64,000 nt of DNA from Pseudomonas versuta. Its GTDB lineage: Bacteria > Pseudomonadota > Gammaproteobacteria > Pseudomonadales > Pseudomonadaceae. Numbering within the stretch: position 1 is the first letter of the stretch; the number at the start of each line of letters is the position of its first letter. Under the pieces are notes generated by a model, which saw only the letters and a list, made by a program, of their open reading frames with translations, was not told the origin of the DNA and did not search any database. Shown here one piece after another: positions 46,080 to 55,700 of this stretch. A program made the translations under genes and the position numbers. Location: NCBI RefSeq assembly GCF_001294575.1, contig NZ_CP012676.1:4128001-4192000 (forward strand). Direction: 5' to 3'.

Positions 46080-46101
46080 GTAACCGCTGTCGAGGCAACC
46101 G

Positions 46102-46620
46102 CTACCGTGGAGCAAGCTGAGCCAGACGCTCAAGAATATTCAGCACCACCATTCGCGGCGGCCGCTCATCGGTTTCGATCACCAGATCGGCGATTTCCCG
46201 GTAGAGCGGGTCACGGATCGCCAGCAAGTCCCGCAGGATTTTCTCCGGGTTCGCATTACGCAGCAGAGGCCGATTGCGGTCACGCGCGGTGCGTGCAACC
46301 TGCTGTTCAATGGAGGCATGCAAGTACACCACCCGCCCGCCATTGCGCAGCGCAAGCCGGTTTTCCGGGCGCATGACCGCGCCACCACCGGTTGCCAATA
46401 CCACGCCATCGGCCTCGCAAAGTTCGGCAATCATTGCCGTTTCACGATCCCGGAAGCCCGGTTCGCCTTCTTTATCGAAGATCCACGGGATATTGGCACC
46501 GGTGCGCAATTCAATTTCCTTGTCGGAATCTTTGAAAGGCAGGTGCAGCTCTTTGGCCAGCAAACGTCCGATGGTGCTTTTTCCAGCCCCCATTGGCCCA
46601 ACAAGAATCAAATTTCGCAC
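46102..46620 (-). CDS. aroK: Shikimate kinase
   Basis: A 172-residue kinase that phosphorylates shikimate with ATP. Walker [10 protein letters not shown] is at residues 8-16, DSDKEIE carries the Mg/substrate Asp, ATGGGAV is the shikimate-binding motif and RDRNRPLL lies in the lid. The start is GTG at 46620, four bases after the pilQ stop, so aroK is expressed with the pil genes as is usual in Pseudomonas. Confidence 0.97.
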   Translation of the reverse strand: MRNLILVGPMGAGKSTIGRLLAKELHLPFKDSDKEIELRTGANIPWIFDKEGEPGFRDRETAMIAELCEADGVVLATGGGAVMRPENRLALRNGGRVVYLHASIEQQVARTARDRNRPLLRNANPEKILRDLLAIRDPLYREIADLVIETDERPPRMVVLNILERLAQLAPR

Positions 46621-46624
46621 AGAA

Positions 46625-47980
46625 TCAATGACTCACAGCAATCGCCTGGTTGTTCATGATACGCGGAGTCAGGAACACCAGCAGTTCGGATTTTTTTTCC
46701 TGGACAACGTCTCTACGGAAAAGTCGGCCAACATACGGCAGATCGCCAAAAAATGGCACTTTATCTATTACATTGCTTTGAGTATTTGAGAACACCCCCC
46801 CAATCACAATGGTTTCACCATCTTTAACCAGCACTTTGGCCTTGACCTCATTCTTTTTGATCGGCGGCACATCGTTGACCATATTGATGTAATCAGGCTC
46901 GTCCTTGGTCACAACGACTTCCATGATGACGCTGTTGTCCGGAGTGATTTGCGGAGTCACTTGAAGCGACAGCGACGCTTCCTTGAACGACACCGAGGTT
47001 GCCCCGCTGCCACTGGTTTCCTGATAGGGGATTTCGGTGCCTTTAAGGATTTTGGCGGTTTCCTTGTCCGCGGTAACGACCTTGGGTTGAGAGATGATTT
47101 CGCCATTCCCGGTTTTTTCCATGGCGCTGAGCTCCAGGTCAAGCAACACATTGTTGCTGATGAAGGCGATGCCCAACCCCGAGGAATTACTCCTGATACC
47201 CAGATCGACGAAGCTCGTATCGCCGCTACCACCTGCCGGTTCAAGACCGCCAGCGCTCCACTTACCACCCTGGTTGATCGCACCGCCCCAGCGCACCCCC
47301 AGGTTCCTTTCAAAGTCCACCCCGGCCTCAACAATACGGGCCTCGATCATTACCTGACGCACCGGCACATCCAGCTGAGCCACGATGCGGCGCAACTCTT
47401 CAAGCTGCTCGGGGGACTGCAGCGCAATGATGTGATTGGTACGCTCATCGACCATCAGCGAGCCCCGCCCTTCTGCGCCAGGCTGGCTAGCGGCCCCTGA
47501 CTCGAACAGCCGTGCAATGTCTGCTGCCCGGGCATGACTGACCTGCACCAGCTCTCGACGCAAAGGCACAGCTTCGGCCAGTTTATTTCGCACTTCTTGT
47601 TCATGCTGTTCACGGGCGTCTATTTCGTCAGCCGGTGCAACCAACAGCACATTGCCTTCAAGGCGCTTGTCGAGGTCTTTACTTTTGAGCACCAGCTCCA
47701 GTGCCTGATCCCAGGGAACATCCTGCAGGGTGAGCGTCACACTGCCCTCTACGGCGTCACTGACCACCAGATTGAATCGGGTGAAATCCGCCAGCAACTG
47801 AAGCACCGTACGCACTTCGATGTCCTGAAAGTTAAGCGATATTTTTTCGCCCGCATACACCGTACCGCTCGCTTCGGGCCCTGGTGCCACAAGGGCACCG
47901 GCCTGTGCGAGCGCCAGTATTGGCGGCGAATTCAGCGCACTCCATAGCGCCAGCCCAAACACCGGGAAAATCCTTTTCAT
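46625..47980 (-). CDS. pilQ: Type IV pilus secretin PilQ (short form without AMIN domains)
   Basis: A 451-residue secretin. After the signal peptide (ending near ILALAQA) the protein enters at once into the N0/STN-like domain ([21 protein letters not shown]), then one N1/KH-like domain ([16 protein letters not shown]) and the secretin core with [17 protein letters not shown]. PilQ of P. aeruginosa is about 700 residues because of N-terminal AMIN peptidoglycan-binding domains, and these are absent here. The gap to pilP is only 12 bases, so no relic of the missing part remains. It forms the outer-membrane pore for the pilus. Confidence 0.93.
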   Translation of the reverse strand: MKRIFPVFGLALWSALNSPPILALAQAGALVAPGPEASGTVYAGEKISLNFQDIEVRTVLQLLADFTRFNLVVSDAVEGSVTLTLQDVPWDQALELVLKSKDLDKRLEGNVLLVAPADEIDAREQHEQEVRNKLAEAVPLRRELVQVSHARAADIARLFESGAASQPGAEGRGSLMVDERTNHIIALQSPEQLEELRRIVAQLDVPVRQVMIEARIVEAGVDFERNLGVRWGGAINQGGKWSAGGLEPAGGSGDTSFVDLGIRSNSSGLGIAFISNNVLLDLELSAMEKTGNGEIISQPKVVTADKETAKILKGTEIPYQETSGSGATSVSFKEASLSLQVTPQITPDNSVIMEVVVTKDEPDYINMVNDVPPIKKNEVKAKVLVKDGETIVIGGVFSNTQSNVIDKVPFFGDLPYVGRLFRRDVVQEKKSELLVFLTPRIMNNQAIAVSH

Positions 47981-47992
47981 GGCGTAGTTCCG

Positions 47993-48520
47993 TCAAGACT
48001 GCTGTTTTAATGGGATCGTCAGGGATCGCTCCAGCCAACCGCCCCGACCATCAGAAATCACTTCAAACACTTCAACCTGCGCAGCATCGATCGAGACAAC
48101 CTGACCGTTATTGCGCCCCAGGTAATCACCTGTTTTCAAGCGATGGACACCCTCGCCAGCCCGCAACAAGGCGCTGGTTTGCTGGGCACCGGTGAGCGTG
48201 CCGACCATTTCGAATTGCTCAAGATCAAAACTCTCCAGAAATTGCCGCGGCCGGTTCTCGTCAAGCCCGTCACCCGCAAGACTTGCCTGCCAGCTCCCGG
48301 AAGCACCTTCTCCTGCGGCCATAAAAGGGTTGCGAAGAGTCTGCGCCTGGTAGACAAAAAGCGGCCGGAGCGCAATTTTCGGGACAGGCGCAATGGCATC
48401 TCCCGGGAGAGACCGGACTGTCTGAAACCAGGCTTGCAACTCCAGGGTGCCTTGCGTGTTGTCGCACCCCGCCAGAGCCACCATGCACCCCAGAACGCAT
48501 AACCGGGTACGAGCGCTCAT
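47993..48520 (-). CDS. pilP: Type IV pilus lipoprotein PilP
   Basis: A 175-residue inner-membrane lipoprotein with signal region and lipobox VALAGC (Cys at about residue 19), then a flexible part and a C-terminal beta-sandwich (FEMVGTLTGAQQTSALLRAGEGVHRLKTGDYLG). It links PilN/PilO to the PilQ secretin. It overlaps pilO by four bases. Confidence 0.94.
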   Translation of the reverse strand: MSARTRLCVLGCMVALAGCDNTQGTLELQAWFQTVRSLPGDAIAPVPKIALRPLFVYQAQTLRNPFMAAGEGASGSWQASLAGDGLDENRPRQFLESFDLEQFEMVGTLTGAQQTSALLRAGEGVHRLKTGDYLGRNNGQVVSIDAAQVEVFEVISDGRGGWLERSLTIPLKQQS

Positions 48521-49137
48521 GGGACCAATCCTTGATCGTGGGTGCGGTAAGTAGTGGCCAGCAAGGTCATGCGCAATTGTTCGCTACCCGAACCACCAAG
48601 AGCCGCAAGGGTAAAGTCCTGCACTGTCACAACCCGGGGCAAGCTCGCAAGACCGCTGACGAAAAGGCCAAAGTCGTGATACCCGCCGACCAGCGACATC
48701 TGCAGTGGCAGCTCGGTATAAAAAGACTGAAGAACTTCAGGCAACCAGTGAATGTGTTCGATCCGCAGACCGCTGGTCAGGCCTATGCGCGCAATCTCAT
48801 CCAGCAGCCCGGGCACTTCTGCCTTGCGGGGCAATTGCACCACCAGGTTTCTGAATGAGTTTTCGAGCTCCTGCATTTGCAGCAGGTGGGCATCAAGACC
48901 CGCAACATGCGACGCCCTGGCCTCAAATCCGGCCTTGAGCACCACCTCCGTCGCACGCTCCTCCTGGAGCCTGATTAACGGAGACTGAATCTGCAGCAGA
49001 TACCCCGCCAGCGACACAAAGCCCGTTAACGCGAGCACCACCACTGACTTGCGCCTTACCGACCAATCCCCCGGATGCCCAGCTTCCAACTCGCGCAAAT
49101 CAAGGCTGCGCAGGCTCTCCAGCCACTGCGCAACCAT
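48517..49137 (-). CDS. pilO: Type IV pilus assembly protein PilO
   Basis: A 206-residue bitopic protein: cytoplasmic start, membrane helix (VVVLALTGFVSLAGYLLQI, about 32-50), coiled coil and a periplasmic ferredoxin-like domain (IEHIHWLPEVLQSFYTELPLQMSLVGGYHDFGLFVSGLA). It pairs with PilN in the inner-membrane alignment complex. The ATG at 49137 overlaps the pilN stop by one base (TAATG). Confidence 0.94.
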   Translation of the reverse strand: MVAQWLESLRSLDLRELEAGHPGDWSVRRKSVVVLALTGFVSLAGYLLQIQSPLIRLQEERATEVVLKAGFEARASHVAGLDAHLLQMQELENSFRNLVVQLPRKAEVPGLLDEIARIGLTSGLRIEHIHWLPEVLQSFYTELPLQMSLVGGYHDFGLFVSGLASLPRVVTVQDFTLAALGGSGSEQLRMTLLATTYRTHDQGLVP

Positions 49138-49700
49138 TAGAACGTACCTCCGGCCGGGGCATGCCGGCTGCGTACGGTCATCTGAAACAACCGCTCGTCG
49201 CCACCGGCCTGAACCGGACCGGCTTTCACATCGATGAGCACCGGCGTTTCCAGCCAATGCGAAGCATCCAGATTTCGCATCAACTCGGCGACGAGTGTGT
49301 TGGACAGGGCAACCCCCGTGATGACGATGGTGCGCTCAGTCATTTTGACGTCGGTGAAATACACGCCCACCGGCAGGCTGCGCGCCAATTGCTCCAGGAT
49401 GATCCCGCTGTCCGACCGGTTTGCCTGGAGCGTCTCGATGGTTTGCATGCGCTCAAGCAATTGCTCGCGCCGCACCTTCAACTGATCGATTTGCCGGGCT
49501 CGCCCATCCAGTTGCACCGTGGCACTCCTGATCAGGTCATTGCGTGCCAGCTGGCGCTCAACCGCACGGTCAATAAAGCGCTCAATCACCAACAAACCAC
49601 CTGCCGCCACCAGCGCCAGGGCTAACAGAACGATCAAAAAACGCCTGCGACGCTTTTCACGCGCCAATGCGCGCCAAGGCAGCAAGTTGATTCTCGCCAT
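49137..49700 (-). CDS. pilN: Type IV pilus assembly protein PilN
   Basis: A 187-residue bitopic protein. The invariant cytoplasmic tail ARINLLPWR at residues 2-10 is the PilM-binding motif, followed by a membrane helix (FLIVLLALALVAAGGLLVI), a coiled coil and a ferredoxin-like periplasmic domain. Its start overlaps the pilM stop by one base. Confidence 0.96.
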   Translation of the reverse strand: MARINLLPWRALAREKRRRRFLIVLLALALVAAGGLLVIERFIDRAVERQLARNDLIRSATVQLDGRARQIDQLKVRREQLLERMQTIETLQANRSDSGIILEQLARSLPVGVYFTDVKMTERTIVITGVALSNTLVAELMRNLDASHWLETPVLIDVKAGPVQAGGDERLFQMTVRSRHAPAGGTF

Positions 49701-50665
49701 TAATCAAACCCCCTCAAGGCCAGACCGAAGGCAGTCAACAGCATCGGAGCATCGCAGAACAAGGCTTCAGGCGCGAGCGCAGGATCAAGGGCCATGAATG
49801 CAAACGGGTTGGCCACGCATGCCGGCAGGCCCAACTGCGCTTCAATCCACCGATCCAGCCCCGGACGGGACGCCCCTGTGCCCGCCAACATGATTGAAGC
49901 GACCGGCCTGTCATTCCCGTACCCGGCAATCTGCTCAAGCCCGTCACTCAGGTGCTGAACAGCCAGCGCTCTAAAGATTTCATCGCAAGGTTCGCCTGCC
50001 CCAAACAGCAATTGCCGGGAATGGGTTACACGGCCTTGCTGCACGATGCTTAACAGGGTCGTCTCTGTAGCGAACTCAACCACTGCCACTGCGCCTGAGG
50101 CTTGCAGAGCCGGACTCGGCATCCACAACACCGCACGGGCCAAAGCATGGGGCCGAACATCGATCACCCGTGCCTGCAATCCGGCACAGCTCAATAGCGC
50201 CTGATACCACGCCAGGGTCTCTTGCCGACACGCCACCAGCAAAACGCTGACTTGCCCCGGATTGATCGACAGCTCCTCTTGAACTTCGAAGTCCAGCGCA
50301 GCATCTTCAAGCGCATAGGGCAGGTATTGCTCGGCTTCCAGCCAGACGTGAAGCTCGAGTTCTTCCTGACTCAAGCCCGCTTGCACCTCAAAGGTTTTAC
50401 CAATGACCTGCGTGTCAGACACAGCGACAACAGCCTCACGAGCCACCACTCCCGCCCTCTCCAATGCCATCGTCAGCGCCTGCGCGACACTTTTCGGATC
50501 AGCGCCGGTCTGATCCTCCGTACACAGGGGAGCCAGCGCTTCAATGGCATAGGCATGCAGCCTGAACGCACCGTGCGCACGGCTCAGTTCGACGACTTTA
50601 ATCGCGTGCGAACCGATATCGATCCCCACGTATCGCTGGCCGGACTTGCTAAATAATCCGCTCAC
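49700..50665 (-). CDS. pilM: Type IV pilus actin-like protein PilM
   Basis: A 321-residue actin/FtsA-like cytoplasmic protein that binds the PilN tail. VGIDIGSHAIKVVELSR (about residues 12-28) is the first nucleotide-binding motif, and IMLAGTGASRPGLDRWIEAQLG a later one. The protein is about 30 residues shorter than P. aeruginosa PilM. The GTG at 50665 (VSGLFSKSGQR...) is preferred, with AGGGA about nine bases upstream; in-frame ATGs from 50815 would add residues unlike the family. It is the first pil gene and is divergent from mrcA. Confidence 0.9.
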   Translation of the reverse strand: MSGLFSKSGQRYVGIDIGSHAIKVVELSRAHGAFRLHAYAIEALAPLCTEDQTGADPKSVAQALTMALERAGVVAREAVVAVSDTQVIGKTFEVQAGLSQEELELHVWLEAEQYLPYALEDAALDFEVQEELSINPGQVSVLLVACRQETLAWYQALLSCAGLQARVIDVRPHALARAVLWMPSPALQASGAVAVVEFATETTLLSIVQQGRVTHSRQLLFGAGEPCDEIFRALAVQHLSDGLEQIAGYGNDRPVASIMLAGTGASRPGLDRWIEAQLGLPACVANPFAFMALDPALAPEALFCDAPMLLTAFGLALRGFD

Positions 50666-50748
50666 TGATGTTTTCCCTAATGCAATCCGTGACTTACGGA
50701 GGGGTAAAAAATGAGATCCGTTCAAAACCCGTTCTGACATGCGGTCCA

Positions 50749-50778
50749 TGACGTCCATGAGCGAAAAATGCTTATAAT
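50749..50778 (+). promoter_or_regulatory. Candidate mrcA promoter
   Basis: A perfect -10 hexamer TATAAT lies at 50773-50778 on the + strand, 91 bases before the mrcA start. The -35 at 18 bases distance (TGACGT, 50749-50754) is poor, so the call rests mainly on the -10. Confidence 0.35.
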
Positions 50779-50869
50779 GCCGGGCGTTTTTTTCCGTATC
50801 GTCGACCCGTCGCACTTGCGCACTACCCTGACGTGCAAACCCATTTCTTAATCTGGAAATCCAAAAGCC

Positions 50870-53296
50870 TTGATTCGTCTGCTGAAGTTTTTCGGGTGGT
50901 CTTTCGTTGCTGTGTTCTGCGGGCTCCTGCTCGTACTGAGCGGCGCGTTTCTCTATCTTAGCCCTGGCTTGCCGTCCGTAGAGTCGTTGAGAAGTATCCA
51001 GTTGCAGATTCCTTTGCGGGTCTTCACCAGCGACGGGAAATTAATCGCAGAGTTTGGCGAAATGCGCCGCTCCCCGATCAAGTTCGCCGACATTCCGCCC
51101 AATTTCATCAATGCGTTGCTGTCGGCAGAAGATGACAACTTCGCCAATCATTACGGCGTCGACCCCAGCAGCCTGATGCGCGCCGCAACCCAGCTGGTAA
51201 AAAGCGGACACATACAATCGGGTGGCAGCACCATCACGATGCAGGTTGCGAAGAACTATTTCCTCTCCAGCGAGCGCAGCTTTTCCCGCAAAACCAATGA
51301 AATCCTGCTGGCCCTGGAGATCGAACGCGAACTGACCAAGGACGAAATCCTTGAGCTGTACGTGAACAAGATTTACCTGGGCAATCGCGCTTACGGCATC
51401 GAGTCCGCAGCGCAGGTTTATTACGGCAAGTCGATCCGCGACCTGAGCCTGGCGCAGATGGCCATGATTGCCGGCCTGCCCAAAGCCCCTTCGCGCTTTA
51501 ACCCGCTGGCCAACCCGGTGCGCAGCAAAGAACGGCGCGACTGGATTCTGGGTCGTATGTACAAGCTGGGGAAAATTGACAAGGCCAGCTACGAAACCGC
51601 GATCGCAGAGCCGGTCAACGCCAGCTATCACGTGCCAACCCCGGAAGTCAGCGCACCCTACATCGCCGAAATGGCCCGCGCCGAAATGGTTGGTCGCTAC
51701 GGCAGCGAGGCCTACACCGAAGGCTATCGTGTTACCACCACCGTACCGAGCAACCTTCAGGAACTGGCCAATACCGCGGTTCACGAAGGCCTGATTGCCT
51801 ACGACCAGCGCCACGGCTACCGCGGCCCGGAATCACACCTGCCGGGCAAGACTCCGGCCGCCTGGGCTCAAGAACTCACCAAGCAACGCCCGCTTAGCGG
51901 TCTGGAGCCAGCCATCGTGACCCAGGTCGACAAAAACGGCCTGCAAGTGCTGACCCGTACCGGCGAAGGCCACGTGCCGTGGGACAGCATGAAATGGGCG
52001 CGCAAGTTCCTCAATACCAACAGCATGGGCCCAATGCCCAAGCAGCCTTCAGATGTCGTGCAAGTCGGCGACCTGATTCGCGTACAGCCCCAGGCCAGTG
52101 GCAGCCTGAAATTCAGCCAGGTGCCAAACGTTCAGGGAGCCCTGGTTTCCCTTGACCCGGACAACGGCGCCATTCGCGCCCTGGTCGGCGGTTTCGCGTT
52201 CGAGCAAAGCAACTACAACCGCGCAATGCAGGCCAAGCGCCAGCCGGGCTCCAGCTTCAAACCCTTCATCTACAGCGCAGCGCTGGATAACGGCTACACC
52301 GCCGCCACCCTGGTCAACGACGCACCTATCGTGTTTGTCGACGAGTACCTGGACAAGGTCTGGCGCCCGAAGAACGACACCAATACGTTCCTCGGCCCGA
52401 TCCGGGTACGCGAGGCGCTGTACAAGTCGCGCAACCTGGTCTCGATCCGCTTGCTGCAAAGCCTGGGCGTCGACCACACCATCGACTACATCAGCAAGTT
52501 CGGCTTCAACAAACAGGACCTGCCGCGCAATCTGTCGCTGGCCCTGGGTACGGCTACCCTGACCCCGATGGAAATTGCCACCGGCTGGAGCACGTTTGCC
52601 AACGGCGGTTACAAGATCACGCCGTACCTGATCGACAAGATCGAAAGCCGCAACGGCGATACCCTCTTCGTCGCCAACCCGCCAAGCGTGCCTAAAAACG
52701 CCAGCAAAGACGTACCGGCAGAAGCCGCAGCGCTGACCATCGACACCATCAATGCAGCCCCGGGCTTGCCGACTACAGAAACCCAGGCAGTCGCCGAGCG
52801 CATCGTTGACGGACGCACCACCTACATCCTGACCAGCATGCTGCAGGACGTGATCAAGCTCGGCACCGGGCGCCGCGCCCTGGCATTGGGCCGTACCGAT
52901 CTGTCGGGCAAAACCGGTACTACCAACGAGTCCAAGGACGCATGGTTCTCCGGGTACAACGCCGATTACGTGACTACGGTCTGGACCGGCTTCGACCAAC
53001 CCGAAAGCCTCGGGCGTCGCGAGTACGGTGGCACCGTAGCCCTGCCGATCTGGATGACCTACATGGGCGGCGCACTCAAGGGCAAGCCTGCTCACACCCA
53101 GCCCGAACCCGAAGGCATCCTCAGCCTGCGCATAGACCCGGTGAGCGGCCGCATCGCCTCACCCGGCACACCTGGCGCCTATTTCGAGCTGTTCAAGAGC
53201 GAAGACACGCCCCCCACCAACAGTGAGCTGGGCAATGGCGTAGCGCCAGGCAGCCCGCTGCCGGCAGATGATGGCGCGCCGATAGATCTCTTCTGA
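50870..53296 (+). CDS. mrcA: Penicillin-binding protein 1A
   Basis: An 808-residue bifunctional peptidoglycan synthase. One membrane helix near the N terminus (FFGWSFVAVFCGLLLVLSGAFLYL) is followed by the glycosyltransferase domain with SAEDDNFANHYGVDPSSLMRA and GGSTITMQVAKNYFLS. An OB-like insert follows, then the transpeptidase domain with the active Ser in PGSSFKPFIYSAAL, the SRN motif KSRNLVS and the KTGTT box. It polymerises and cross-links the cell wall. The start is TTG at 50870, the only start giving the family N terminus. It is divergent from pilM, as in other pseudomonads. Confidence 0.97.
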   Translation: MIRLLKFFGWSFVAVFCGLLLVLSGAFLYLSPGLPSVESLRSIQLQIPLRVFTSDGKLIAEFGEMRRSPIKFADIPPNFINALLSAEDDNFANHYGVDPSSLMRAATQLVKSGHIQSGGSTITMQVAKNYFLSSERSFSRKTNEILLALEIERELTKDEILELYVNKIYLGNRAYGIESAAQVYYGKSIRDLSLAQMAMIAGLPKAPSRFNPLANPVRSKERRDWILGRMYKLGKIDKASYETAIAEPVNASYHVPTPEVSAPYIAEMARAEMVGRYGSEAYTEGYRVTTTVPSNLQELANTAVHEGLIAYDQRHGYRGPESHLPGKTPAAWAQELTKQRPLSGLEPAIVTQVDKNGLQVLTRTGEGHVPWDSMKWARKFLNTNSMGPMPKQPSDVVQVGDLIRVQPQASGSLKFSQVPNVQGALVSLDPDNGAIRALVGGFAFEQSNYNRAMQAKRQPGSSFKPFIYSAALDNGYTAATLVNDAPIVFVDEYLDKVWRPKNDTNTFLGPIRVREALYKSRNLVSIRLLQSLGVDHTIDYISKFGFNKQDLPRNLSLALGTATLTPMEIATGWSTFANGGYKITPYLIDKIESRNGDTLFVANPPSVPKNASKDVPAEAAALTIDTINAAPGLPTTETQAVAERIVDGRTTYILTSMLQDVIKLGTGRRALALGRTDLSGKTGTTNESKDAWFSGYNADYVTTVWTGFDQPESLGRREYGGTVALPIWMTYMGGALKGKPAHTQPEPEGILSLRIDPVSGRIASPGTPGAYFELFKSEDTPPTNSELGNGVAPGSPLPADDGAPIDLF

Positions 53297-53304
53297 CGCC
53301 GAGC

Positions 53305-53344
53305 TACCGAGCGCAGCACCCCGTCAAAGGCGCTGCGCTCGGTA
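53305..53344. terminator. Long hairpin between mrcA and the convergent lipase-like gene
   Basis: TACCGAGCGCAGC (53305-53317) and GCTGCGCTCGGTA (53332-53344) form a perfect 13-base stem with a 14-base loop in the gap of 67 bases between two convergent genes. There is no T run, so it may be Rho-assisted or protect the mRNA ends. Confidence 0.55.
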
Positions 53345-53363
53345 CCATCACCGCCAGCGCCGT

Positions 53364-55436
53364 TCAGGCCTGTATTCGTCCCGTCTGGAAAATCCGCAGA
53401 TTCATTCCGTCGAGCGACTCTTCTACAGGCGCCATGGCCAACTGATCGGCACGCCGGCTTTCACTGTGCGCCAACCAGCGTGCCAACCCCTCGGCCAGCG
53501 CCTCGGGGTGTAGCGCAAACTGGCCATACACACTCGCCGGGCCGGGTACCTTGAACCTCAGACAGTACAAACGCTCGCGGGTCATGTGGACCTTGCTGAT
53601 CTCGCGCATCAACAAATTTACCGTCCGAACCTGCCCGTGAGCCTTGCTCCCCGGGCGAGTCATCTGTTGCTGGTATTTGCCCCGCAGTTGTTGAGCGATG
53701 CTCTCGAACGCCCGGTCAATGAACATGACCTCACGCTCTGTCACCAGTGAGCGCTTCCCCTCCAGAGCTTGCTGATAACGACGCAGAGCGGCCCAACAAC
53801 TCGGAATGTAGCTGTCGAGCATGAATTGCTGGCCCACGCTAACAAGCTCCTTGAGCGGCCCGTCACGCCCGGGTAATGCGCATTTGTGCTCAAGCACTGC
53901 GACGTTCACTGCGTGCTGGGTAACGGTATCGCTCACAGGCCCCCACATCACATGCGAGACCTGGCCCTGTCCAAACTCCACCGGCATAAAGTGCTGCAAG
54001 TTTCCGTGATGCTGATAAAGCTCCCCGGTCAGATGGTTAAGCCCCACCACAAACGCCCCGAACCCCGCAGGCACACGCTCAAACGTGAACACGTCTTCTG
54101 CGCCATACGCCGACAGCCTGGTGTTCATCCAGCCCCCCGGGGTACAGGGCACCGGGTCATCATGGTTGACCATACGATGATGCACCAGGGACCCGGCATC
54201 TTTGACGAAGGTCGCATCTGCCGCGCGCGGGGCGCCGTATGTGTAGAGCTGTACATCGCAAGCTGCAGAACGCTTGCGTAGCATCTGCGCCAGAATCAAC
54301 CCGATGGCGCCGCCCGTGCTGTGACCACAAACCAGTATTTTTTGCCCCGCGTAGAATTTACCCAGGTAAGTGCTCACAAGCTCGTAAGCCTGCCTGGCGG
54401 CCTGATAAAACCCGCCATGCACCTTGCCTTCACCCTCCTCAAATTGCACTTGAAGTACATCTGCATCACACGAGATATCGGACCACGAACGGGTGCTCCG
54501 AACGGCAATCAGGATGATTTCGTCGTGATGGGTCACAAAGGTCTGTGCATCGCAGCCTTGTACTCCAAACCGGATATCGCCCAGAAAGTGAATATTGGCC
54601 GGGGTTTGCTGAGCGGCTTCTAATAGCGGGTCATTGAGCGGATATAAAACAGGATCGAAGGGCACGATCTCGAAACGCCTGGAGTACGGCACATCCTCAT
54701 AGAGCGGGTAATAGCGCTTGGCTTGCTCCGGGTTGACCTGCCAGTCCCCCATACTCAGTTGCGCATACGCAGACTGTTCACTCCGAGTGCCTGATGCCTG
54801 ACCAAACGGGCAATGACCCAACGTCGACATCAATGCCAACTGGTACAGGTTAAGCGCACAAAACTGCGGGCTCGTTGACAGCATCGGACGCAACGCCCGC
54901 AAGGGACGAATCTGCAGCACCGAGTGATGATTGCCAGCCAAAAGCAGCCCGGGCCGAGAGCGTCCGCAGGCTCTCGGCCGAGCTACATCATCGGCCGGAA
55001 AATGGCACTCAAGCTCTGGCGGCAAATGCGTAACGTGCTCGACCAGATGCCTTACTTCAACCTGGTAATAGTCATATCCGGCGCTCAGGTGCGCCGGTTT
55101 ATTCGGTGCACGGCCAGCGTCACGGTCAAGGTGTCGGGTTCGCTCGGCCCTGACCTGAAGCTCGGTGATTTTAAGGGGGTAATGCGCCCGGTCCATTAAT
55201 TGCGAGTAGAGCGGATCGCTACGGTCATGGGGCTGTGTAAACAGCAAGCGGACCGGACTGCTAACAAGATTGATCAGTCTGGCGCTACCTGTCTGATCCA
55301 GATAACCACTGTGCTTGCCGCCCTCCCTGTCGACGACATCAAAAGCTAATCCCGCATAGGGCTCTCCCGCACCGTGCGCATCGATTAATTGGAAAGTGGT
55401 GCAACTATTACTGTGCTCGCAGGCAAGAGTGGACAT
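53364..55436 (-). CDS. Class-3 lipase-like protein, possible type VI effector
   Basis: A 690-residue protein without a signal peptide. Residues about 14-66 look like a small beta-sandwich (YAGLAFDVVDREGGKHSGYLD to VRLLFTQP), a kind of N-terminal domain I associate with VgrG-delivered toxins. The centre is a class-3 lipase fold: ILIAVRST, then the nucleophile Ser373 in VCGHSTGGAIG, TYGAPRAAD and an Asp in HDDPVPCTPGG. The C-terminal third has no motif I recognise. By architecture it may be a phospholipase effector of a type VI system, but no vgrG, PAAR or obvious immunity gene lies beside it. Alternatives are an intracellular lipase or polyester depolymerase. It interrupts the otherwise core maeB-mrcA neighbourhood. 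Confidence 0.7.
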   Translation of the reverse strand: MSTLACEHSNSCTTFQLIDAHGAGEPYAGLAFDVVDREGGKHSGYLDQTGSARLINLVSSPVRLLFTQPHDRSDPLYSQLMDRAHYPLKITELQVRAERTRHLDRDAGRAPNKPAHLSAGYDYYQVEVRHLVEHVTHLPPELECHFPADDVARPRACGRSRPGLLLAGNHHSVLQIRPLRALRPMLSTSPQFCALNLYQLALMSTLGHCPFGQASGTRSEQSAYAQLSMGDWQVNPEQAKRYYPLYEDVPYSRRFEIVPFDPVLYPLNDPLLEAAQQTPANIHFLGDIRFGVQGCDAQTFVTHHDEIILIAVRSTRSWSDISCDADVLQVQFEEGEGKVHGGFYQAARQAYELVSTYLGKFYAGQKILVCGHSTGGAIGLILAQMLRKRSAACDVQLYTYGAPRAADATFVKDAGSLVHHRMVNHDDPVPCTPGGWMNTRLSAYGAEDVFTFERVPAGFGAFVVGLNHLTGELYQHHGNLQHFMPVEFGQGQVSHVMWGPVSDTVTQHAVNVAVLEHKCALPGRDGPLKELVSVGQQFMLDSYIPSCWAALRRYQQALEGKRSLVTEREVMFIDRAFESIAQQLRGKYQQQMTRPGSKAHGQVRTVNLLMREISKVHMTRERLYCLRFKVPGPASVYGQFALHPEALAEGLARWLAHSESRRADQLAMAPVEESLDGMNLRIFQTGRIQA

Positions 55437-55639
55437 CCGTGATTCCTCTTTGGCGCAGAGGGCACGCTTCGAAACAAAGTAGCCCCCAATAAAGGGGGGC
55501 GAAGCTAACGAATAGGCTCAAGAAAATATGTAGGATAATTCTCAAAAGTAAGCAAAAACCGCCTAAACGATTACAAGTTATCTCCTACCACCCTTGAGGG
55601 TCTGGCTTTTGCTAGTTCAACAAAAAACCTGGCACCGCC

Positions 55640-55679
55640 AAAAAGCAAAAAGCCCCGATGCTTCGCAGCATCGGGGCTT
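55640..55679 (-). terminator. Rho-independent terminator of the malic enzyme gene
   Basis: AAGCCCCGATGCT-TCGC-AGCATCGGGGCTT (55650-55679) is a perfect 13-base stem, followed on the - strand by TTTGCTTTTT. It lies about 20 bases beyond the stop codon. Confidence 0.88.
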
Positions 55680-55700
55680 CAGGTTTGACGCTAAACGGAA

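Larger units (their letters stand above)
45763..46101. other. aroK-aroB intergenic region
   Basis: This 339-base gap contains a REP doublet (45888-45973) and a + strand terminator-like stem (46054-46079), both listed separately. In many relatives aroK and aroB are close, so the repeat may have widened the gap. No gene is visible. Confidence 0.5.

Noticed and set aside
46625..47992. Frameshift as an explanation for the short PilQ
   Set aside because: The gap to pilP is 12 bases, the protein begins with a proper signal peptide and no AMIN remnant is present in any frame of the gap.
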